Assembly (NCBI RefSeq): GCF_007989085.1
Contig: NZ_BJVJ01000007.1
Coordinates: 62,001 to 126,000, forward strand
Direction of reading: 5' to 3'
Length of the DNA stretch: 64,000 bases
Origin: Pseudonocardia sulfidoxydans NBRC 16205
GTDB taxonomy: Bacteria > Actinomycetota > Actinomycetes > Mycobacteriales > Pseudonocardiaceae
Shown: one piece after another, positions 50,605 through 58,373 of the stretch
How positions within the stretch are numbered: position 1 is the stretch's first letter
Layout of the letters: the number at the start of each line of letters is the position of its first letter
Translations under genes and position numbers: made by a program
The notes under the pieces: generated by a model
Told to the model about the DNA's origin: nothing
The model's database searches: none
The model's input: only the letters and a program-made list of their open reading frames with translations

Positions 50605-50669
50605 CTAGGAGGGTGCTGAACAACTCCGGCCGTCGCGCAGTAGGTCCGAGTTGTTCAGTGCGCTCCTAG
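50605..50669. repeat. 65-bp inverted repeat between permease and ATPase genes (MITE-like or RNA hairpin)
   Basis: The left arm 50605-50626 and right arm 50648-50669 are each 22 bp; the right arm's reverse complement differs from the left at 3 positions. Both ends are CTAG, and the TAG on the minus strand at the 50666 side is the permease stop codon. The arms share TGAACAACTC. The loop is 21 bases. The size and CTAG borders suggest a small non-autonomous element; alternatively it is an RNA stem tuning ATPase expression. Confidence 0.6.
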
Positions 50670-52393
50670 ATCTTGTCGACGGTGTTGCCACCGGCGATGA
50701 CCCAGGAGATGGCGATGCCGACGAGGGTCACCGCGAGCATGAGCAGGGAGAGGACGGCCACGTTCGGCGCGGAGCCGTTGACCGTCTCGTCGTAGAGCAG
50801 GGAGCCGATCACACGCCGCGTCGGCGAGGTCACCATCAGGGAGACGGTGAACTCGTGGGCGACGATGATCGTGACGAGGGCCGCGGCCACCCCCAGACCG
50901 CTGCGGATCAGGGGGAACGTGACCCGCAGGGCCGTTCCCAGCGAACCCGCGCCCGACACACGTGAGGCCTCCGAGTACTCGGGACCGATCGCCGTCAGGG
51001 CGGAGAGCTGGGGCCGGACCGCGAAGGGGATCGTCAGCGTCACGTACGCGACGACCACCATCGCCGTGGTGCCGTAGAGCTGGAAGGGCGGCTCCGAGTA
51101 GGTGAACAGGAAGGCGAACCCGAGCAGCGACACCGGCATGCAGAGGGCGATGCTGCCGAGGATGTCGATGGGGAGCCGGACGACGCCCGGGACCCGGGTG
51201 CGCTGCAGCAGCGCGACCGACACGAGGTAGCTCAGCGGCAGCACGACCACCAGCGTCAGCAACAGGGCGAACAAGGTCGTGACGATGGCGTCGACGGTGT
51301 TGCTGTTGCTCCACACGGACGTCCAGTTGTCCAGGGTGAACGTCGACGGGTCGATGCGCCCGGACCAGAAGGGCGACAACGAGACCGACACGAGCGCGCC
51401 CAGCGGCAGGACCACGGCGACGACCAGGTAGCCGAGGATCGGCACGAGCGCCCAGCGGGACGTGGTGAGCCCGACCTGGCGGCTGCGGGCCGACACCGAG
51501 ACGTAGCGTCGCTCGTCGCGCAGCGCCCGCCGCTGGACGAGGATCACCGCGATGCCGACGACCAGCAGCGGTAGCGCGAGCGCGCCGCCGAGGGCGTAGT
51601 CCACCGGGTAGTCCGCCGACACCTTGTAGACCGCGGTGCTGACGACGTCGATGCGGTCCGGCGTGCCCAGCAGCAGCGGCACGGTGAACTGGCCGAGCGC
51701 CAGCAACGCGACGATGGCCGTGGAGTAGACCAGCGCGGGCCGCATCATCGGGAGCGTGACGGTCAGGAACGTGCGCCCCGGCGACGCACCGCACGCCGCG
51801 GCCGCCGCCTCCAGCTCCGCGCCGCGCTGCCGAAGGCTCGCGCTCACGAACATGAAGACGAACGAGGTCAGGATCGTCCCGGCCATGAGGATGATGCCCG
51901 TCATGGAGTAGACGTCCAGCGGGCCGCTGTCGCCGGACCCGATGCCCCACCCGCGCAGATACTGGTTGAGAATCCCCGTCCGCGGCGAGAGCAGGTACGA
52001 CCAGCCCTGGACGCTCGCGACCGAGGGCATCAGCAGCGGCACGATCGGCAACAACGACATCGCCTTGTACAGCCGCTTCGGCACGCGGGTGAGGCACCAT
52101 GCGAGGCCGGTCCCGGCCACGACGGCGACGGCGGTGGAGCCGACCGCGATGATCAGCGTGTCGAGGTAGGTCCGGCCGAGGTCCGGGACTTCGGCCAGCC
52201 TGCCGAGGGCGCCCGGCAGGTCGTCGACCATGCGCGCCTCGAGTGCGACCAGCGGCCACAGGATCAGTGCTGCCATGACCAGGGCGAGCAGCGCCCAGTG
52301 CCAGCCGGCGGCCGTCGGTGACCGGCGGCCCGTCGGCCGGGCCGTCGGCGTCGTCGCGTCGGGGGTGCGGGTCTGTTCCTGCGTCGATGTCAT
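50666..52393 (-). CDS. ABC transporter permease, fused two-unit FbpB type
   Basis: This 575-residue membrane protein has two permease units of about 6 TM segments each. The EAA loops are 'LEAAAAACGASPGRTFLTVTLPMM' near residue 195 and 'SEASRVSGAGSLGTALRVTFPLI' near 475, the sites that contact the ATPase. This fused arrangement is typical of iron(III)/phosphonate-type importers. The ATG follows the binding protein by 17 bases. Its stop codon lies inside the 65-bp inverted repeat, so the last residues 'NTVDKI' may have been shaped by that insertion. Confidence 0.92.
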   Translation of the reverse strand: MTSTQEQTRTPDATTPTARPTGRRSPTAAGWHWALLALVMAALILWPLVALEARMVDDLPGALGRLAEVPDLGRTYLDTLIIAVGSTAVAVVAGTGLAWCLTRVPKRLYKAMSLLPIVPLLMPSVASVQGWSYLLSPRTGILNQYLRGWGIGSGDSGPLDVYSMTGIILMAGTILTSFVFMFVSASLRQRGAELEAAAAACGASPGRTFLTVTLPMMRPALVYSTAIVALLALGQFTVPLLLGTPDRIDVVSTAVYKVSADYPVDYALGGALALPLLVVGIAVILVQRRALRDERRYVSVSARSRQVGLTTSRWALVPILGYLVVAVVLPLGALVSVSLSPFWSGRIDPSTFTLDNWTSVWSNSNTVDAIVTTLFALLLTLVVVLPLSYLVSVALLQRTRVPGVVRLPIDILGSIALCMPVSLLGFAFLFTYSEPPFQLYGTTAMVVVAYVTLTIPFAVRPQLSALTAIGPEYSEASRVSGAGSLGTALRVTFPLIRSGLGVAAALVTIIVAHEFTVSLMVTSPTRRVIGSLLYDETVNGSAPNVAVLSLLMLAVTLVGIAISWVIAGGNTVDKI

Positions 52394-52410
52394 GATCGGG
52401 TCCCGGGGAC

Positions 52411-53523
52411 TCAGCCGAGCCGCATCTTCGCGTTCCAGAGGTCGGTCACCCAGGTCTTCTGTTCCGGAGTCAGGACCCCGTCGACGACGGTGGCGCCTGC
52501 CGGGATCGACCGCATGGTCGTGGGCACCTCGCCCAGCGCCGCGAGGTCGAGCGGGGTCAGCAGGGATCCGCTGCCGTTCAGGGCGATCTGCCCGGCGGGC
52601 GAGAGCAACCAGTTCTGGAAGACCTGGGCGGCATTGGGGTTCTTCGCCCAACCGACGACCGCCGCGGTCACCGGCGTCGAGATCACGGGTTCGAGGGTCA
52701 CGAACTCGACGGGGGCGCCCTTCGCCGCGAGCGCGTCGATCGTCCCCTTGATGTTGTAGGCCCCGACCGCGACCTCGCCGGAGGCCAGGTCGGTGGCGAG
52801 GGTGGCGGGCACGGTGTAGAGGCGGGGCTGGAGATCGGCGAGCTGTCCGACCGCGGGGTCGCCACCCATCTCCTTGGCCGCGTAGAACCACCACTGCTCG
52901 GCGGCGGGCGCCCCGGTTCCGGGGACGATTCCGAGCGCGCCCTTGAGCTGCGGTGCCAGCAGGTCCTTGTAGGTCGTCACGGGCGGGTTGCCGAGCTTCG
53001 CGAGCTGCTCGGTGTTGATCCCGGCCCCCAGCGGGGTCGCGGCGGCGAGGACGTACTTCCCGTCGCCGTAGACGTAGCTGCTGTCGCCCCAGTACTTGCC
53101 CAGTGCGGGACCGGTCGATGCGACCAGGACGTTCAGGTTCGCCTCGAGCCAGGGCTTCGTGGAGACGGTGATGACGTCGGCACCGGCGACGCCGCCGCCC
53201 TTCTCGGCGTCGAGCTTGGTGGTGAGCTCACCCGAGGCGTACTTGGAGACGACGAGCTCGATCCCCGGGTACGCCTTCGCCCAGGCGGCCTCGAACTCGG
53301 CGTTGACCCCGTCGGAGTTGCTGTAGAGGACGACCTGGCCCTCCTTGTTGGCCGCGTCGACCACGGCCTGCCAGGCCGGTCCGCCACCCTCGTTCGGATC
53401 GGCGACGGACCCACCCGCGGCGGCCGGCGCAGCGGCCGAGCCACACGCGGCGGTGAGCGCCAGCGCACCGGCGGCCAGTACCGCCGTCACAACGGATCTG
53501 CACGTGCGGGAAAAGAACCTCAT
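52411..53523 (-). CDS. ABC transporter substrate-binding lipoprotein (iron(III)/PotD-like fold)
   Basis: This 370-residue extracellular solute-binding protein has an N-terminal signal 'SVVTAVLAAGALALTAAC' with lipobox Cys27, then a serine/alanine-rich tether. The mature domain begins 'WQAVVDAANKEGQVVLYSNS', typical of the FutA/FbpA-type family 1 proteins. The usual iron-ligand tyrosine pair is not seen, so an organic anion is a likely ligand. The ATG at 53523 has AGGAGGAG 8 bases upstream; a longer in-frame start would put 21 residues ahead of the signal and was rejected. First gene of the operon. Confidence 0.9.
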   Translation of the reverse strand: MRFFSRTCRSVVTAVLAAGALALTAACGSAAAPAAAGGSVADPNEGGGPAWQAVVDAANKEGQVVLYSNSDGVNAEFEAAWAKAYPGIELVVSKYASGELTTKLDAEKGGGVAGADVITVSTKPWLEANLNVLVASTGPALGKYWGDSSYVYGDGKYVLAAATPLGAGINTEQLAKLGNPPVTTYKDLLAPQLKGALGIVPGTGAPAAEQWWFYAAKEMGGDPAVGQLADLQPRLYTVPATLATDLASGEVAVGAYNIKGTIDALAAKGAPVEFVTLEPVISTPVTAAVVGWAKNPNAAQVFQNWLLSPAGQIALNGSGSLLTPLDLAALGEVPTTMRSIPAGATVVDGVLTPEQKTWVTDLWNAKMRLG

Positions 53524-53621
53524 CGCGTCTTCTCCTCCTGAGTCGGGCACGTCCGCGGAGCGGTCCTCATCGCTCGACGGCGACACGCCTCGTTGCGTAT
53601 CGGGCCCCTGTGGTGGCCAGG

Positions 53622-53663
53622 AGCGTATGCACGGGATACGGTCGTGTCAATATTGGATCCTAC
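53622..53663 (-). promoter_or_regulatory. Promoter and VanR-like operator for the ABC importer operon
   Basis: Minus strand: operator GTAGGATCCAAT (53652-53663, 10 of 12), one base, consensus -35 TTGACA (53645-53650), 17-base spacer, -10 TACGCT (53622-53627). This is the strongest promoter of the set by match to sigma-70-type elements. The leader is about 90 bases. Confidence 0.75.
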
Positions 53664-53695
53664 TCACGGAGCGTGTCCACGGCGACCGGAAACGA

Positions 53696-54757
53696 TCAGC
53701 CCTCGGCCGAGCCACCGCCGCCGACGACGGTGCCGATCGCGTCGACGAGACCCCAGTCCCGGGCCACCTCCGCCGACAACGACACACCGGACAGCGCGAG
53801 GTACAGCGTCCGATGACGACCGATCCGACGCGGAATCGACACGGTGCCCCCCGCACCCGGAATCAGCCCCATCGCGACCTCCGGGAGCCGGATCGTCGTG
53901 CCCGGCGCGGCGACCACCCGACCCGCGAACGCCGGGAGCTCGATCCCCGCGCCGACGCAGGCCCCGTGCAGCCGCACCTCCACCCGGCCGGCCAGGGCGT
54001 GCAGCGGGCGGGCGGCGCCGCCGCGGGTCCGGACGAGATGCGCGGTGACGAGGTCCGGGGTCGTCCCGAACTCGGCCAGGTCACCACCGGCACAGAACGC
54101 GGGCCCCGCCCCCGCGAGGACGACCCGCTCCACCGACGCGTCCAGCAACGCGAGATCCAGCGCGTCCACGAGCGCGTCACGCAGCAGGCGGCCGTAGGCG
54201 TTGCGGCGCTCCGGACGGTTCAACGTCAACCGGAGCTCACCCCCGACACGCTCCACGAGGACCGGGTCGTCGACCTCCGGCGGAGCCGGTCGTGCGCCCC
54301 GGCGGTCGAGCCACTCCCGGAACTCGACGCCACCGAGCAGGGTCGAGTAGGCGAAGGACTCCGCGTCGAGCCCGTCGTGGACCGACAGGCCGCCGGACCA
54401 GCGGAGCAGGCCCGCCAGCGCACCGGCAGCTCGCGGCGCGACCGCGACCGCCGCGCCGAGCGCGTCGAGCGCGGCCACCGGGTCGGGGACCGCCACGGTC
54501 GCCACACCGGCCGCGCTCGGGGCCAGCGTCAGGTCGAGGTCGTCGACGAGCCCTTCCCACCCGGGCGCCACCGGTCCGATACCGACCAGGATCCGATCGC
54601 CGCGACGCCCACCGGTCGCTCCGACCCCTCCGACGGCGGTCACCGGACCGCGCAGGTCGACCCCGACCACAGGGTCGTCGACGGCCAACAGGTCGCCGCC
54701 GCGCGGTTCGGGGAGCACACCGAGATCTGCCGGACGCACGATCGGGACACGGGTCAT
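53696..54757 (-). CDS. Enoyl-CoA hydratase-family protein with a 170-residue N-terminal extension
   Basis: The C-terminal 180 residues are a crotonase fold: 'LRLTLNRPERRNAYGRLLRD', 'FCAGGDLAEFG' (first oxyanion), 'LHGACVGAGIELPAFA' (second oxyanion with Glu) and 'LPEVAMGLIPGAGGTVSI'. The N-terminal 170 residues ('LLAVDDPVVGVDLRG', 'VATVAVPDPVAALDALGAAVAVAP') look like a degenerate copy of a crotonase N-terminal part, without oxyanion motifs. It is divergent from the rearranged CoA transferase with only 26 bases between starts, so the two probably act together on one CoA ester. Confidence 0.8.
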   Translation of the reverse strand: MTRVPIVRPADLGVLPEPRGGDLLAVDDPVVGVDLRGPVTAVGGVGATGGRRGDRILVGIGPVAPGWEGLVDDLDLTLAPSAAGVATVAVPDPVAALDALGAAVAVAPRAAGALAGLLRWSGGLSVHDGLDAESFAYSTLLGGVEFREWLDRRGARPAPPEVDDPVLVERVGGELRLTLNRPERRNAYGRLLRDALVDALDLALLDASVERVVLAGAGPAFCAGGDLAEFGTTPDLVTAHLVRTRGGAARPLHALAGRVEVRLHGACVGAGIELPAFAGRVVAAPGTTIRLPEVAMGLIPGAGGTVSIPRRIGRHRTLYLALSGVSLSAEVARDWGLVDAIGTVVGGGGSAEG

Positions 54758-54783
54758 GGTCGCCGTAACCTATCCTCCGCGGC
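54758..54783. promoter_or_regulatory. 26-bp bidirectional promoter region
   Basis: Only 26 bases separate the ATG at 54757 (minus) and the GTG at 54784 (plus). TAACCTATCC (54766-54775) gives TAACCT as a -10 in one direction and TAGGTT in the other, placing both transcription starts at or within a few bases of the start codons. Neither gene has room for a Shine-Dalgarno site, so leaderless mRNAs are expected. Confidence 0.5.
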
Positions 54784-55923
54784 GTGCAGGAACGTGACGC
54801 CGCCGCCGACTGGACGGCGTCCGGGGTGGTCGCGCTCACCGGCCACCCCGACGCACCACCACTCGTCCCGCCCGGGCGCGCAGCGTCGGTGGCGCGCGAA
54901 CTCGGCGAGATGTTCGACGTCGACGGCGCCGCACTGCTCGGCGAGCGTGCCGCGCTCACCGGGCGGGGCCGCGCCGGGCGCGTGTCGGTCGGCGGTGCCT
55001 GCCGGCTGCTCCCGCTCGCGTCCGGCTGGGCCGCGGTGTCCTGCGCGCGTGCCGACGACACCGCGCTGCTCGGGGCGCTCGTCGAGGAGTCCCTGCCCGT
55101 CGCCGACCCGTGGCCCCGCTTCACCGCCGCCGCCGCCGCGATGGAACCCGACACCTTCGACGAACGAGCTGCGCTGCTCGGGTTGCCCGCAGCGGCGGTC
55201 CGTCCCGGCCGGGCCGCCGCGCCGGTCGTCGCGACCCGCCCCCACGACGTCACCGGCCGGCTCGTCGTGTCCTTCGGCGCGCTGTGGGCGGCACCGCTCT
55301 GCGCGCAGCTGCTCGCCGGGCTGGGCGCCAGGGTCGTGACCGTCGAGACCCCCGGGCGACCCGACGGCGCGCGCCGCGGCGAGCCACGATTCCACGCTCT
55401 GCTGCACGCACACGACCGCGCGGTCCGGCTCGACCCCGACACCGACCGCGATGGCCTCCACGCGCTCGTCCGCGCCGCCGACGTCGTCATCGAGGCGTCC
55501 CGGCCGCGGGCGCTGCGGGCGTGGGGTCTCGACGCCGGCACCGAGGTCGCCCGCGGAGCGACCTGGATCTCCATCACGGCCGCCGGACGGTCCTCGAACA
55601 GGGTGGGCTTCGGGGACGACGTCGCCGCCTCGGCCGGACTCGTCGCGCTCGACGCGACCGGGCGACCTGTGTTCGTCGGCGACGCGATCGCCGACCCGCT
55701 GACCGGCCTCACCGCTGCCGCCCTCGCCGTGACCGCACCCGGCAAGCTGCACGACGTGGCGATGACCCACGTCGTGCGCGCGACCCTCGACGGGTCCGCC
55801 GGCGGCCCGGCGGTCGGACCGGTCGCCCCGCCCCGCGCCCGGCCCGTCCCCGGACCGGGCCCCGCGCCGGGCGCCGACACCGCGGCGGTCATGGCCGAGC
55901 TGGGAGTGCCGTGGCCCTCCTGA
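54784..55923 (+). CDS. CoA transferase family III protein with rearranged domain order
   Basis: In this 379-residue protein the CaiB Rossmann start ('RLVVSFGALWAAPLCAQLLAGLGARVVTVETPG') appears only near residue 160. The first 150 residues ('GHPDAPPLVPPG', 'LLPLASGWAAVSCARADDTAL', 'FDERAALLGLPAAAV') resemble the small C-terminal domain of ordinary members. The catalytic Asp loop 'VGDAIADPLTGLTAAALA' is present. This order suggests circular permutation, a form I believe occurs in other actinomycetes. Start GTG 54784; leaderless. Likely CoA transfer or racemase-type chemistry on a partner substrate of the divergent hydratase. Confidence 0.75.
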   Translation: MQERDAAADWTASGVVALTGHPDAPPLVPPGRAASVARELGEMFDVDGAALLGERAALTGRGRAGRVSVGGACRLLPLASGWAAVSCARADDTALLGALVEESLPVADPWPRFTAAAAAMEPDTFDERAALLGLPAAAVRPGRAAAPVVATRPHDVTGRLVVSFGALWAAPLCAQLLAGLGARVVTVETPGRPDGARRGEPRFHALLHAHDRAVRLDPDTDRDGLHALVRAADVVIEASRPRALRAWGLDAGTEVARGATWISITAAGRSSNRVGFGDDVAASAGLVALDATGRPVFVGDAIADPLTGLTAAALAVTAPGKLHDVAMTHVVRATLDGSAGGPAVGPVAPPRARPVPGPGPAPGADTAAVMAELGVPWPS

Positions 55924-57224
55924 TCACCGACGCCGAGATCGGCGGCCGGCGCCGCGACCTGTGGGTGGACGGCGACACGATCGTCCACTCGGGCACCGCG
56001 ACCGACGTGATCGACGCCCGGGGCGGGGCACTCCTGCCCGGTTTCGTCGACCACCACCTGCACCTGCACGCCCTCGCGACCGCGCGCCGCTCCGTGCACG
56101 CGGGCCGCAGCCGCGACGACCTCGCCGCCGCGGTCCGCCGCGCCACGCCCGACCCGACCGGCTGGGTCCGCGTCGTCGGCAGCGACGACGACGCCCTCGA
56201 CGCCACCACACTCGACCGGATCCGCCCCGAGGTGCCCCTGCGCGTGCAGCACCGCAGCGGGGCGATGTGGTCGCTCAACACCGCTGCCCTGGCCCGCATC
56301 GCCCCGTGGGACCACCCGGGCGTCGAGCTCGACCCCACCGGCAACCCCACCGGCAGGCTCCACCGCGCCGACGGGTGGCTGCGCGACAGGCTGCCGCACG
56401 TCGGACCGCCCGACCTGCACGAACTCGGCCGCGAGCTCGCGACCTACGGCATCACCGCGGTCACCGACGCCACACCCGATCTCGACGAGCACGCCGCCAC
56501 GTCACTCGCCACCCTCCCCCAGCGCGTGACGTTGCTCGGCGTCCCCCTCGGCTCCGCCCCGCCCCCCGGGACGGAAGCCGGGCCCTACAAGATCGTGCTC
56601 GCCGACCACGACCTGCCCACCCCCGACGCCCTCGCCGACCGGATCCGTGAGGCGCACGCGGCCGGCCGGCCCGTCGCCGTGCACTCCGTCACCAGGGAGT
56701 CGTTGGTCCTGCTGCTGGTGGCGCTCGACGCCGCCGGCCGGATGCCCGGCGACCGCGTCGAACACGCCGCCCTCGTGCCCGAGGAGCTCATCGCCTGGCT
56801 GGCAGGTCTGGCGGTGGTGACCCAACCCGGGTTCCTGGCCGACCGCGGCGACCTGTTCCGTCGCGACGTCCCGGTCGCCGACCACCCCGACCTCTACCGT
56901 TGCCGCACCCTGCGCGCCGCCGGCGTTCCCGTCGCCCTGTCCTCCGACGCCCCCTACGGACCCGTCGATCCCTGGGTGGTGCTCCGCGCCGCGACCACCC
57001 GCCGCACCCCCGACGGCGAGCCGCTGGGCCCCGCCGAGACGCTCAACCCGCGAGAGGCACTGGCGGCCCTCCACGCGCCGAGCCCCGGCGCGGCGCCGCC
57101 GACGCTGCGACCGGGTGACGCCGCCGATCTCGTACTGCTGCACGTCCCCCTCGACGACGCGCTCCGCGCGCCCGATCGTGCGCTGGTCCGGACGACGGTC
57201 GTCGGCGGGCGGAGGCTGGGCTGA
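55911..57224 (+). CDS. Amidohydrolase-3 family metal-dependent hydrolase
   Basis: This 437-residue protein of the amidohydrolase superfamily opens 'LLITDAEIGGRRRDLWVDGDTI' (beta sandwich), then 'GALLPGFVDHHLHLHALA' with the HxH metal pair, and later 'VAVHSVTRESLVLLL', 'VEHAALVPEE' and 'LSSDAPYGPVDPW' with the last Asp. Imidazolonepropionase/YtcJ-like relatives hydrolyse cyclic amides or related bonds. The GTG at 55911 overlaps the CoA transferase end by 13 bases. The neighbouring amide-type binding protein supports an amide or nitrile-derived substrate, weakly. Confidence 0.85.
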   Translation: MALLITDAEIGGRRRDLWVDGDTIVHSGTATDVIDARGGALLPGFVDHHLHLHALATARRSVHAGRSRDDLAAAVRRATPDPTGWVRVVGSDDDALDATTLDRIRPEVPLRVQHRSGAMWSLNTAALARIAPWDHPGVELDPTGNPTGRLHRADGWLRDRLPHVGPPDLHELGRELATYGITAVTDATPDLDEHAATSLATLPQRVTLLGVPLGSAPPPGTEAGPYKIVLADHDLPTPDALADRIREAHAAGRPVAVHSVTRESLVLLLVALDAAGRMPGDRVEHAALVPEELIAWLAGLAVVTQPGFLADRGDLFRRDVPVADHPDLYRCRTLRAAGVPVALSSDAPYGPVDPWVVLRAATTRRTPDGEPLGPAETLNPREALAALHAPSPGAAPPTLRPGDAADLVLLHVPLDDALRAPDRALVRTTVVGGRRLG

Positions 57225-57299
57225 CTGTCCCGTGCGCCGGAATTCGCTCCGGGGGTCAGGGGTTGTGCATTCGAGCACACGTCACTCTGGAGGCCCCCG

Positions 57300-58373
57300 A
57301 TGATCGGCACGAGCGTGCAGCCGTTCGTCGTCGCACTCGTCGTCCCGCTGACGGGCTCGGCGTCGATCTACGCGCCGTCGTGCGTCCTGTGCGCGCAGCT
57401 CGCCGCGGAGGAGATCAACGGAGCCGGCGGTCTGCAGGGCCGCCCGCTGACGATCAGGATCGTCGACGGTTCCGGGGACCCCGCGCGGGTCGGCGACGAG
57501 GTGGACCGGCTCGTGTCGCGAGGTGACGCCGACGCCATCGTCGGGTGGCACATCTCCGCGGTGCGCCGTCACGTGACGCCGGTGGTCCGGCGGCGGGTTC
57601 CGTACATCTACACGGCCCTGTTCGAGGGTGGCGAGACGACGCCGGGCGTGATCGCCATCGGCGAGACGCCCGACAACCAGCTGCGGCCGGGCCTGTGCTG
57701 GCTCGCCGACGAGGTCGGCGTGCGGAACTGGTTCGTGATCGGCAACGACTACGTCTGGCCGCGCCGTTCGGCCGAGTCGGCCGTCGAGTTCCTCGGTGGG
57801 CGCGACGACACCGGCATCGTCGACGTGCGCTTCGCCCCGCTCGGGACGTCGGAGTTCCGTCCCGTGCTCGACCGGATCGGGCGCAGCGGCGCGACAGGCG
57901 TGCTGATGCTCCTCGTCGGCCGCGACGCGGTGAGCTTCCACCGCCAGTTCGCCGCACTCGGGCTGGAGGACAAGTGCGCCCGGTTCTCCCCGCTGATGGA
58001 CGAGAGCATGCTCGCCGAGATCGGCCCCGGGGCGTCGCAGGACGTGTTCACCGCGTCCGGATACTTCGAGTCCCTCCCGACGGTGGAGAGCCTGGAGTTC
58101 GGCGGGCGGTACTCGCGACGGTTCGGGGCCGGGGCGCCACCGCTGTCCGGCCCGGGCGAGTCCTGCTACACCGGCCTGCTCACACTCGCAGAGCTGGTGC
58201 GCCGCACCGGCTCCACCGAGGGTGACCGCCTGGCCCGGGTCGACAGGGTCACGGTGGCGGGCCCCCGTGGCCTGCTGCGCGTCGACGCGTCCGAGACGAG
58301 CACGCCGACCCGTCAACGGGTCTACATGGCGTCTGCGGACCGGACGGGGTTCGACGTTCTCGACTCCCTGTGA
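57300..58373 (+). CDS. Periplasmic-binding-protein-fold protein without signal peptide (AmiC-like)
   Basis: This 357-residue type I binding-protein fold, as in urea, short-chain amide and branched-chain amino acid receptors, contains 'VALVVPLTGSASIYAPSC', 'AAEEINGAGGLQGRPLTIRIVDGSG', 'ADAIVGWHISAVRRHVTPVVRR' and 'VGVRNWFVIGNDYVWPRRSAE'. No signal peptide or lipobox precedes it, and no permease or ATPase follows. It therefore resembles AmiC, a cytoplasmic amide sensor. An ANTAR-type antiterminator (AmiR) is not in the window. An IR around 57270 (TTGTGC, GCACAC) lies upstream with GGAGG 8 bases from the ATG. Confidence 0.8.
   Translation: MIGTSVQPFVVALVVPLTGSASIYAPSCVLCAQLAAEEINGAGGLQGRPLTIRIVDGSGDPARVGDEVDRLVSRGDADAIVGWHISAVRRHVTPVVRRRVPYIYTALFEGGETTPGVIAIGETPDNQLRPGLCWLADEVGVRNWFVIGNDYVWPRRSAESAVEFLGGRDDTGIVDVRFAPLGTSEFRPVLDRIGRSGATGVLMLLVGRDAVSFHRQFAALGLEDKCARFSPLMDESMLAEIGPGASQDVFTASGYFESLPTVESLEFGGRYSRRFGAGAPPLSGPGESCYTGLLTLAELVRRTGSTEGDRLARVDRVTVAGPRGLLRVDASETSTPTRQRVYMASADRTGFDVLDSL

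Noticed and set aside
53524-53586. Longer N terminus for the binding lipoprotein (start at 53586)
   Set aside because: It would place 21 acidic residues before a normal signal peptide; the ATG at 53523 has an ideal ribosome site.
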